A program made the translations under genes and the position numbers. From assembly GCA_003243915.1 (NCBI GenBank), contig QHCC01000041.1:53076-87346 (forward strand): a stretch of 34,271 bases of DNA, in the 5' to 3' direction. The notes beneath the pieces are model-generated. The model did not search any database. It was not told where the DNA came from and was given only the letters and a program-made list of their open reading frames with translations. Positions 27,142 to 34,271 of this stretch are shown one piece after another. Within the stretch, counting starts at the first letter, position 1, and every line of letters starts with the position of its first letter. This DNA comes from Pseudonocardiales bacterium. GTDB taxonomy: Bacteria > Actinomycetota > Actinomycetes > Mycobacteriales > Jatrophihabitantaceae.

Positions 27142-28509
27142 ATGACAGATGTGCTCGGCGGAATCGCCACCGATGAAGCTCGCGTCCGCGCCGACGACCG
27201 GGCCCACGTGTTCCATTCCTGGTCGGCGCAGGCGTTGATCGACCCACTGCCGATCGCCAGCGCGAGCGGCTCCTACTTCACCGACTACAACGGCAAGCGC
27301 TACCTCGACTTCTCCTCGCAGCTGGTCAACGTCAATATCGGCTATCAGCACCCCAGGCTGGTGGCCGCGATCCAGGAGCAGGCCGCAAGGCTGTGCACCA
27401 TCCAGCCGTCCTTCGCCAACGATGCCCGCAGTGAGGCGGCGCGCCTCATCGCCGAGGTCGCGCCCGGCGATCTCAACCAGGTGTTCTTCACCAACGGCGG
27501 CGCCGAGGCCACCGAAAACGCGCTGCGGATGGCCCGCCTGCACACCGGACGGCACAAGGTCTTCGCCGCCTACCGCAGTTACCACGGCGCCACGGCGGGC
27601 GCGATGGCGATGACCGGCGACCCGCGGCGGTGGGCCAGTGAGCCCGGCCTGCCGGGCATCGTGCGGTACTGGGGCCCGTACCTGTACCGCTCGGCGTTTC
27701 ATGCGAGCACACCGGAGCAGGAGACCGAGCGTGCGTTGCAGCACCTGCGTGAGCTGGTGATGGTCGAAGGTGCGCACACGATTGCCGCGATCATCCTCGA
27801 GACGGTGGTCGGTACGAACGGCATCCTGGTCCCGACGCCGGGCTACCTGGCCGGGGTTCGCGCGCTGTGCGACGAGTTCGGTTTCGTCATGATCGCCGAC
27901 GAGGTGATGGCTGGCTTCGGCAGGTCCGGCGAGTGGTTCGCGATCGATCACTGGGGCGTGGTTCCGGACCTGATCGCCTTCGCCAAAGGCGTCAACTCCG
28001 GCTACGTGCCGCTCGGTGGTGTGCTCATCAGCGACGCGATCGCGGCGACGTTCCAAGAACGCCCCTACCCGGGCGGCCTGACCTACTCCGGCCACCCCCT
28101 GGCCTGCGCCAGCGCAGTCGCGTCGATCAACATCTTCAAGGACGAGGGCATCGTCGAGCATGCCCGCGCACTGGGCACCGACGTCATCGGGCCCGAGCTG
28201 GCCAAGCTCGCCGACAACCACCCCTGCGTCGGCGAGGTGCGCGGCCTCGGCGTGTTCTGGGCACTCGAGCTCGTCCGCGACCGCGCCACCCGTGAGCCGC
28301 TGGTCGCCTTCAACGCGGGCGGCGCCGACGCCAAGCCGATGAGCGAGTTCGCCGCGGCATGCCGCCAGCGCGGGTTATGGCCGTTCGTGCACTTCAACCG
28401 CACCCATGTCGTGCCGCCGTGCACCACCAGCGCGGACGAGGTGCGGGAGGGCATCGCCATCCTCGACGAGGCGCTCGAAGTGGCCGACGGGTACTACACC
28501 GGCAGCTGA
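27142..28509 (+). CDS. Class III PLP-dependent aminotransferase
   Basis: YLDFSSQLVNVNIGYQHPRLV, FFTNGGAEATENALRMAR, YRSYHGATAGAM, MIADEVMAGFGRSGEWFA, IAFAKGVNSGYVPLGGV (PLP lysine). Confidence 0.94.
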   Translation: MTDVLGGIATDEARVRADDRAHVFHSWSAQALIDPLPIASASGSYFTDYNGKRYLDFSSQLVNVNIGYQHPRLVAAIQEQAARLCTIQPSFANDARSEAARLIAEVAPGDLNQVFFTNGGAEATENALRMARLHTGRHKVFAAYRSYHGATAGAMAMTGDPRRWASEPGLPGIVRYWGPYLYRSAFHASTPEQETERALQHLRELVMVEGAHTIAAIILETVVGTNGILVPTPGYLAGVRALCDEFGFVMIADEVMAGFGRSGEWFAIDHWGVVPDLIAFAKGVNSGYVPLGGVLISDAIAATFQERPYPGGLTYSGHPLACASAVASINIFKDEGIVEHARALGTDVIGPELAKLADNHPCVGEVRGLGVFWALELVRDRATREPLVAFNAGGADAKPMSEFAAACRQRGLWPFVHFNRTHVVPPCTTSADEVREGIAILDEALEVADGYYTGS

Positions 28510-28529
28510 GTGCTGCGCTCAGCGGCGGA

Positions 28530-29537
28530 TCAGCTCAGCGTCGGGCTGTCGGTGTGCCCCGCGCGCGCGGCGATGACGCCGGCCTGGAAACGACTGGTGG
28601 CGCCAACTTGTGTCATGTAGTCGGCGATGTGGCGCCGGCAGGTGCGCACCGAGATCGATAACCGGCGCGAGATCGCTTCGTCCTTCTCGCCCTCGGCCAT
28701 CAGCCGCAGGATTGCCGCACGGGTGTGGTCGAGCTCGGTCTCGTCGCGCTGATGGTGGATCACCTCTTCCAGCGGCGAGGCCTCCGACCACAGCTGCTCG
28801 AATGTGGCGACGATCCAGGCGATGACATTCGGCTCGCGCACCACGACCAGGCCGTGCATGCCGGCGTCGTTGGTCGGGATCGGCAGCAGGGCGACGTCGC
28901 GGTCTACCACGAGGCTGCGGCCAGGCACCGACGAGGCGAAGCGGATCTTGGCACCGTTCTCGGCAAGCTCGTACAGATATGACCTGCTGGCCCGGTCGCG
29001 CAGTGCAGTGTGCTGATACAGAGCTCGGGTCCGGACCCCACGGCGCAGCGAGTACAGGTTCGCGATTCGGGTCCGGCTGTCGATGCGAGTGGTGGGCAGC
29101 CGGCCCGGCGCGACGGAGAGCAGCTCGTTCTGGCAGCGGTCGGCATAGTGCATCAGGACGTTGGCCATCTCGGTCTGATCTGAGATGACGTCGACGGCGA
29201 CGTCCTGGGCCGGCCCGCTGAGCACGGCATTCCAGTCGGGCACCAGTCCGCGGATGGCGTTGCGCCGGGCCTCGGCCGACGCGCGACGCGCCCCGAGTTC
29301 GAGGTCTTCGGCGCCCAGGACGATCGCCTCGGCCAGCATCGGGCTGATGGCGATGACCCGATCAGAGCCGTCCGGGCGGAGCAGACCCAGGTCGGTCAGG
29401 GCGGCCGCAGGTTTGTCCAGTTCGCCGGCTGTGCGACCGAGACTCTCGGCGACCTGCCCGAGCGTGCTCGCGGGTTGCGAGAGCAGGGCACGGTACAACT
29501 CCACCTCGAGGTCGCTCAGCTGTCCGGTTTCACTCAT
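28530..29537 (-). CDS. LuxR-type HTH regulator with TrmB-like N-terminal winged helix
   Basis: N-terminus LSDLEVELYRALLSQPASTLGQVAESLGRTAGELDKPAAALTDLGLL; C-terminus ILRLMAEGEKDEAISRRLSISVRTCRRHIADYMTQVGATSRFQAGVIAARAG (LuxR/GerE HTH). Confidence 0.88.
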   Translation of the reverse strand: MSETGQLSDLEVELYRALLSQPASTLGQVAESLGRTAGELDKPAAALTDLGLLRPDGSDRVIAISPMLAEAIVLGAEDLELGARRASAEARRNAIRGLVPDWNAVLSGPAQDVAVDVISDQTEMANVLMHYADRCQNELLSVAPGRLPTTRIDSRTRIANLYSLRRGVRTRALYQHTALRDRASRSYLYELAENGAKIRFASSVPGRSLVVDRDVALLPIPTNDAGMHGLVVVREPNVIAWIVATFEQLWSEASPLEEVIHHQRDETELDHTRAAILRLMAEGEKDEAISRRLSISVRTCRRHIADYMTQVGATSRFQAGVIAARAGHTDSPTLS

Positions 29538-29561
29538 CTCGCCATCCCGGAGTACGTGCCA

Positions 29562-29575
29562 GGCAGCTAACTGCC
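29562..29575. promoter_or_regulatory. Imperfect palindrome GGCAGCTAACTGCC in the regulator/peptide divergent intergenic region
   Basis: 12 of 14 positions match its reverse complement; 25 bp upstream of the regulator ATG. Confidence 0.45.
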
Positions 29576-29696
29576 AGTTGGAGGATTTGAATTGCACCCG
29601 ATAGCGCTGAATCCTATTCACAGCGCAGGATTTTCTGGGCATCGGCACCAGAAACCGGCGTGTCAAATGCGCCTAACTCCGATCAAAGGGGACAGA

Positions 29697-29873
29697 GTGA
29701 CTGTTGGTCTACGTCGCCGCGTCGCAAGTGTTCTCGCTTTGGCGGTGGGGTTCGGCGTCTGCATCAGCTCTACGCCTGCGTCGGCCACGCCGGTCCGAAG
29801 TCAGCCGACCACGACATCGGACAGTTCATACATCGCTCCCGTCGATCACCGTCTCGCAGACTGGTGGTGGTAG
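29697..29873 (+). CDS. Small secreted peptide precursor (58 aa) with C-terminal WWW
   Basis: GTG start preceded by AAAGGGGA; VTVGLRRRVASVLALAVGFGVCISSTPASA signal peptide with an ASA cleavage motif, then TPVRSQPTTTSDSSYIAPVDHRLADWWW and stop. Confidence 0.7.
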   Translation: MTVGLRRRVASVLALAVGFGVCISSTPASATPVRSQPTTTSDSSYIAPVDHRLADWWW

Positions 29874-29895
29874 CCAGCACCACCCACAGGCGTTG

Positions 29896-29916
29896 CGGCC
29901 GTAGTCCTGGCGGCCG
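29896..29916. terminator. Possible hairpin CGGCCG-N9-CGGCCG after the peptide gene
   Basis: Six-bp arms starting 23 nt after the peptide stop; no T-tract. Confidence 0.3.
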
Positions 29917-30036
29917 TGACAAGTAGGAACCGGTCCCGCCTTCTGCTGTAGTGCAATCCGCGCCTCGTATCTCGACGTGGCGAGGTCTTGAGAGGGCGGG
30001 ATCGGCCACGTCCGGGCCGCCGGCTGTTCTGCGAAG

Positions 30037-30942
30037 ATGGCCGGTGTGACCGAGCTCGGGCTGCCCGACGGCCTCACCCATCTGCACAGCGGCAAGGTGC
30101 GCGATCTCTATCGCAGCGCCGACGGCCAGTTGGTGATGCTCGCGAGCGACCGCATCTCTGCCTTCGACCACATCCTGCGCCCCACCATCCCTGACAAGGG
30201 CCGGATTCTCACCGCGATGACGGTGTGGTGGTTCGAGCAGTTGGCCGACATCGTGCGCACCCACCTGCGAAGTGTGGACGACCCGCTGATCCCACCGCAG
30301 TGGCGGGGCCGGGCAATGGTGTGCACGCCGCTGGTCATGGTTCCGGTCGAGGCGGTCGCCCGCGGCTACCTGGCCGGCTCGGGGTTGCTGGACTACCGCG
30401 CGAACGGGAGCGTGTGTGGCCTGCCGCTGCCGCCAGGGCTGCGCGACGGCGACCGGCTCCCGGAACCGATCTTCACGCCCGCGACCAAGGCCGGCGTGGG
30501 TGAGCACGACCAGAACATCTCCTACGAGGCGGTGCTCGCCACGGTAGGCGCCGCCACCGCGGGGCGGGTCAAGGCGCTGACGTTGGCGATCTACGCGCGA
30601 GCTGCCGCCGTCGCAGCCGAGCGGGGCGTCATCCTGGCCGACACCAAGTTGGAGTTCGGCCACGATCCCGAGACCGCCGAACTCGTCCTCGGCGACGAGG
30701 CCCTCACCCCGGACTCGTCACGATTCTGGCCCGTCGAGCAGTGGCGGCCCGGTCGCGCGCAGCCGAGTTTCGACAAGCAGTACGTCCGCGACTGGCTGCT
30801 CTCGGATGCTTCCGGGTGGGACCGTGCCGCCGACACCCCGCCCCCCGCGTTGCCCGACGACGTCGTGGGCGCGACGCGAGCGCGCTACGTGCAGGCCTAC
30901 GAGCGGCTCACCCGGCTGCGCTTCGACGACTGGCTCGGGTAG
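30037..30942 (+). CDS. purC: Phosphoribosylaminoimidazole-succinocarboxamide synthase
   Basis: HSGKVRDLYRSADGQLVMLASDRISAFDHILRPTIPDKGRILTAMTVWWFEQL; VEAVARGYLAGSG; LADTKLEFG; PSFDKQYVRDWL. Confidence 0.97.
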   Translation: MAGVTELGLPDGLTHLHSGKVRDLYRSADGQLVMLASDRISAFDHILRPTIPDKGRILTAMTVWWFEQLADIVRTHLRSVDDPLIPPQWRGRAMVCTPLVMVPVEAVARGYLAGSGLLDYRANGSVCGLPLPPGLRDGDRLPEPIFTPATKAGVGEHDQNISYEAVLATVGAATAGRVKALTLAIYARAAAVAAERGVILADTKLEFGHDPETAELVLGDEALTPDSSRFWPVEQWRPGRAQPSFDKQYVRDWLLSDASGWDRAADTPPPALPDDVVGATRARYVQAYERLTRLRFDDWLG

Positions 30943-30970
30943 CGGGCGCATCCCACCAGTCGGCGGTCAC

Positions 30971-31025
30971 TCTTCCCCGCTGGCGACCGGTTCGGGTGCC
31001 CGCAACCGGTTACCAACGGGGAAGA
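30971..31025. terminator. 55-bp long hairpin between convergent purC and a methyltransferase gene; candidate bidirectional terminator
   Basis: TCTTCCCCGCTGGCGACCGGTTCGGG / CCCGCAACCGGTTACCAACGGGGAAGA; nested stems TCTTCCCCG/CGGGGAAGA and ACCGGTTCGGG/CCCG(c)AACCGGT. Confidence 0.75.
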
Positions 31026-31045
31026 CCGGAAACCGGACAACCCGG

Positions 31046-31633
31046 TCAGCCGGGCTTGGTCGCCACCCAGCGCAACGTCAGCAGGCCCGGCCTCAGCCTG
31101 GGCTGGACGGCACCGGCCGCGGTGAGTGCTGCGCGGAACGACGGCTCGGTGATGCTGCGCAGGTCATGGATGCCGTCGGCGTGGTGCAGCGCCCGCGAAG
31201 CGGCGGTGTCGAGCAGGTCGTAGCCGACGAAGCGTCCCCCCGGTCGCAGCACCCGCATCGCCTCGACAACGGCGTCCTCCCAGCGCCCGATGTGATGCAA
31301 CATCAGGTAGCTGACGACGACGTCGAAGCTGGCGTCGTCGAACGGCAGCGCCGTGGCGTCGCCGACCTGCGTCGTGGCTCGCGAGCCGAACCCGGCCAGG
31401 CGGCGGGCGGTAGCCCGGACCATCATCGGGTCGAGGTCGGCCACGCACACCCGGACGGTTGGGTACCGGCCCAGCGTGCCGGCCGCCATCGCCCCCCCGC
31501 CACCGCCGATCTCCAGCACATCGCCGGCCACGCTCAGGCCGGACAGCACCCACGGCAGGACCAACCGCCTGGCCAGCACCCCCCAGAACGCGGTGCGGCA
31601 GAAGACCCGCTCGCCCACCGGCATGATCGGCAT
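31046..31633 (-). CDS. Class I SAM-dependent methyltransferase
   Basis: DVLEIGGGGGAMAAGTL, VGDATALPFDDASFDVVVSYLMLHHIGRWEDAVVEAMRVLRPGGRFVGYDLLDT. Confidence 0.93.
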   Translation of the reverse strand: MPIMPVGERVFCRTAFWGVLARRLVLPWVLSGLSVAGDVLEIGGGGGAMAAGTLGRYPTVRVCVADLDPMMVRATARRLAGFGSRATTQVGDATALPFDDASFDVVVSYLMLHHIGRWEDAVVEAMRVLRPGGRFVGYDLLDTAASRALHHADGIHDLRSITEPSFRAALTAAGAVQPRLRPGLLTLRWVATKPG

Positions 31634-31734
31634 CGCAACCTCCGGGGTGTCCGCGTCATCAACGTCGTCCGCGGCCCGGCGCGGGCCAACGCCTTAGGCT
31701 AGGTCCACTGCCCCCGAGTTGCTCAGGAGTTGCT

Positions 31735-31965
31735 GTGGCCCGCGTGGTCGTCGACGTCGTGCTCAAACCCGAGATCCTCGATCCGCAAGGCCAGGCGATC
31801 GTCGGGGCGCTGGGGCGGCTCGGCGTTCACGGCGTCACCGACGTGCGGCAGGGAAAGCACTTCGAACTGGATGTCGATGAGGGCATCGACGACGAGGCGG
31901 TGGCCCGGCTGGCCGACACCCTGCTGGCGAACCCGGTGATCGAGAACTTCACTATCCGGCGCTAG
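31735..31965 (+). CDS. purS: Phosphoribosylformylglycinamidine synthase subunit PurS
   Basis: MARVVVDVVLKPEILDPQGQAIVGALGRLGVHGVTDVRQGKHFELDVD...LLANPVIENFTIRR. Confidence 0.96.
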   Translation: MARVVVDVVLKPEILDPQGQAIVGALGRLGVHGVTDVRQGKHFELDVDEGIDDEAVARLADTLLANPVIENFTIRR

Positions 31966-32272
31966 CGGCTAGCGGAACCCTGAGCTCGTCGGGCACCGTG
32001 GCCAGCACCTGGTGCGGATCGCCGCCCAGCAGTCGACAGTGGTTCTTGGATCGCCGGCGTCGAGAGTGAGCAGGCTTGGCTGGGCATCGTAGAAGCCGCG
32101 CTCGACGGCAGGCGGGCGACAAGACCGACCCCGCCGTGCCGTGATCGGCGCCTGCGACGCGTTGGGGGCCACTCGCCGACCGAACTCCAAACAGGCCGGC
32201 ACCACCACGCCACGGGTGTTGCTCGGATCAGGTCAGGACGCGGTCCGGATTGGGATAAGAAAACGCCGCGCC

Positions 32273-33064
32273 ATGCATAGGCTGGCTGACATGCTGCAGA
32301 ACCTGTTGCTGGACAAGGTCGTCCTGGTCAGCGGAGGCACCCAGGGCGTCGGTGCCGCCGTCGCGCGGGCGGCGGCTCGCGAGGGTGCGGCGGTCGCGAT
32401 CACCGGCCGGCGGCGCGAGCCCGGCGAGGCGCTGGTCGCCGAGTTGGGGTCGCCCGCGCTGTTCGTGCAAGCCGATGTCGGCGAGGTCGCGGCAGCGCAG
32501 GCGTCGGTCGCTGCCGTGATCGAGACGTACGGTCGCGTCGACTGCCTGGTCAACTGCGCAGGCCTGACCACGCGCGGCGCGCTGCTTGACACCACGCCCG
32601 AACTGTTCGACGCGCACATCGCGGTCAACCTGCGCGCGCCGTTCTTCCTGATGCAGGCGGCAGTCGCGGACATGATCGCCCGAAAGGGTCCGGGCACGAT
32701 CGTGAACGTTATCTCCTCCTCCGAGCTCGGCGGGCAGCCCTACCTGGCGCCCTACGTCGCGGCCAAGGCCGGCCTGGCCGGCCTGACCCGCAACGTCGCG
32801 TACGCGCACCGCTGGGACCGCATCCGCATCAACGGCCTGGACATCGGCTGGACCGAGACCGAGGGCGAGGACGCCGTCCAGCGCTCGTTCCACGGTGCCG
32901 GCGACGACTGGCGCGAGCGCGCCGGCCGGGCCTTGCCGATGGGCAGGCTCGGTCAGGTCGACGAGATCGCTGACTTCGTCGTGCTGCTGTTGTCCGAGCG
33001 CAGCGGCGTCGTCACCGGCTCAGTGATCGACTGGGATCAGAACGTCAACGGCGGCCTGGACTAG
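32273..33064 (+). CDS. SDR family oxidoreductase
   Basis: KVVLVSGGTQGVGAAVARAAAREGAAVAITGRR, LVNCAGLTTRG, NVISSSELGGQPYLAPYVAAKAGLAGLTRNVA (YxxxK), GSVIDWDQNVNGGLD. Confidence 0.94.
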   Translation: MHRLADMLQNLLLDKVVLVSGGTQGVGAAVARAAAREGAAVAITGRRREPGEALVAELGSPALFVQADVGEVAAAQASVAAVIETYGRVDCLVNCAGLTTRGALLDTTPELFDAHIAVNLRAPFFLMQAAVADMIARKGPGTIVNVISSSELGGQPYLAPYVAAKAGLAGLTRNVAYAHRWDRIRINGLDIGWTETEGEDAVQRSFHGAGDDWRERAGRALPMGRLGQVDEIADFVVLLLSERSGVVTGSVIDWDQNVNGGLD

Positions 33065-33084
33065 CCACTACTGAGGTGATCAAC

Positions 33085-34092
33085 ATGCGACTCGGCCTCA
33101 TCGGCCTAGGCAGGATCGGCAGCTTCCACGCCCAGACGCTCAGCGCGCTCCCGGACGTCGATCTCGTCCTCTGCGATGCCGTGCCTGCGCTGGCCAAGGC
33201 CGCCGCCGAGCGGTTCGGGGGCCAGGCCGTCGACACTCCGGAGGCGCTGCTCGCCGCCGGAGTCGACGGCGTGGTCATCGCGGCCGCCACGGACGCTCAC
33301 CCGGAACTGCTCATCGCCTCCGTCGACGCCGGTCTGCCGGTGTTCTGCGAGAAGCCGCTCGCTCGCAGCTCGGCTGCGGCGGAGCGGGTCCGCGACCATG
33401 TCGTTGACGCTGGGGCGACCGTCCAGATCGGCTATCCGCGCCGCTTCGATCCTGCGTTCATCGCCGCCCGGGCGGTCGACGCCGCGGGCGAACTGGGCTG
33501 GCTGCACACCGTGCGCTCGACGACCCTCGACCCGGCGCCGCCACCGCGCGAGTACGTGGCGGCGTCCGGCGGGATCTTCCGGGACTGCAGCGTGCACGAT
33601 TTCGACGCCGTTCGGTGGGTCACCGGGCAGGAGGTCAGCGACGTCTACGCCACCGGAAGTAACCGGGGCGCTCCGTTCTTCGGCGAATACGGCGACGTCG
33701 ACACCGCCGCCGCCGTCCTGACCCTCACCGACGGCACCCTGGCCCTCGTGTCGAACAGCCGCTACAACGGCCGCGGCTACGACGTGCGTCTCGAGGTGCA
33801 CGGCAGCGCCGACAGCATCGCCGTCGGCTTGGACGACCGGCTGCCGCTGCGTTCGGTCGAGCCGGGGACGACGTTTCCCGCGGGGTCGCCGCACGTCCTG
33901 TTCATGGATCGGCTAGCCGTGGCGTTCCGGGCCGAACTGGGGGCGTTCACCGACGTGGTCGCCGGGCGGGTCGAGTCCCCCTGCACCGTCGACGACGCCC
34001 TCGAGGCCAGCTGGATCGCGGAGGCTTGCGTGTTGTCCCGCGAGCTGCGCCGCCCCGTTGCGATGACCGAGATCCGTCCGGCCGCCCGGTAG
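33085..34092 (+). CDS. Gfo/Idh/MocA family oxidoreductase (inositol 2-dehydrogenase-like)
   Basis: MRLGLIGLGRIGSFHAQTLSALPDVDLVLCDA, PVFCEKPLA, GYPRRFDPAF, GGIFRDCSVHDFDAVRWVTG. Confidence 0.95.
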   Translation: MRLGLIGLGRIGSFHAQTLSALPDVDLVLCDAVPALAKAAAERFGGQAVDTPEALLAAGVDGVVIAAATDAHPELLIASVDAGLPVFCEKPLARSSAAAERVRDHVVDAGATVQIGYPRRFDPAFIAARAVDAAGELGWLHTVRSTTLDPAPPPREYVAASGGIFRDCSVHDFDAVRWVTGQEVSDVYATGSNRGAPFFGEYGDVDTAAAVLTLTDGTLALVSNSRYNGRGYDVRLEVHGSADSIAVGLDDRLPLRSVEPGTTFPAGSPHVLFMDRLAVAFRAELGAFTDVVAGRVESPCTVDDALEASWIAEACVLSRELRRPVAMTEIRPAAR

Positions 34093-34101
34093 CCTGGGCC
34101 C

Positions 34102-34271
34102 GTGCGCGTCGGTGTGGTGAGCTTTCCGGGCAGCCTCGACGACAGGGATGCCGCGCGGGCCGTGCGGATCGCGGGCGCCGAATCGGTGCCACTCTGGCAC
34201 GCTGACCCGTCCTTGCACGACGTCGACGCCGTCGTTCTGCCGGGTGGCTTCTCCTACGGCGACTACCTGCG
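34102..34271 (+). CDS. purQ: Phosphoribosylformylglycinamidine synthase subunit PurQ (3' truncated by window edge)
   Basis: GTG start; [57 protein letters not shown] is the PurQ N-terminus. Confidence 0.95.
   Translation, partial: MRVGVVSFPGSLDDRDAARAVRIAGAESVPLWHADPSLHDVDAVVLPGGFSYGDYL

Noticed and set aside
29770-30663. 297-aa minus ORF over purC
   Set aside because: Antisense to purC, which has unmistakable family motifs.
1-34271. CRISPR arrays, transposases, phage genes, defence systems, NRPS/PKS modules
   Set aside because: None seen: no regularly spaced repeat-spacer arrays and no matching protein motifs in the ORF track. The only short tandem array (27034-27100) has no spacers.

Overview
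A 34.3-kb, high-GC actinobacterial chromosomal segment with mostly housekeeping and accessory metabolism. I found no phage, transposase, CRISPR or integrase. Left to right: an SDR and a GntR/FadR regulator; an MptB-like mannosyltransferase; a small DUF3040-like protein; an OmpR-type two-component system; an orphan secreted protein; a zinc-ribbon methyltransferase; a GDPD-like lipoprotein; a DUF1345 membrane protein; tRNA-Ser(TGA). Next come an epimerase, a molybdopterin oxidoreductase, an alpha/beta hydrolase, a PfkB kinase, a secreted two-repeat protein and an orphan lipoprotein. A translationally coupled envelope-glycan-type operon follows (methyltransferase, DUF2142, GT2, flippase-like). 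After it are an HTH regulator, a hemerythrin, a pterin-dehydratase-like/VOC fusion, a DinB-like protein, a MarR/cupin divergon, a PEP-mutase-like protein, an amidase and a class III aminotransferase. The right end has a LuxR-type regulator divergent from a tiny secreted peptide ending in WWW, then purC, purS and the start of purQ, with an SDR plus Gfo/Idh pair between purS and purQ. The best candidates for something undescribed are: (1) the LuxR-type regulator/secreted WWW peptide divergon; (2) a 21-bp-phased CTTGAC operator array between marR and the cupin gene; (3) a 55-bp nested hairpin between purC and a methyltransferase gene; (4) the pur cluster interruption; (5) a palindrome and 18-bp repeat leader upstream of the aminotransferase. 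All functional assignments are from reading the translations; no database search was run.
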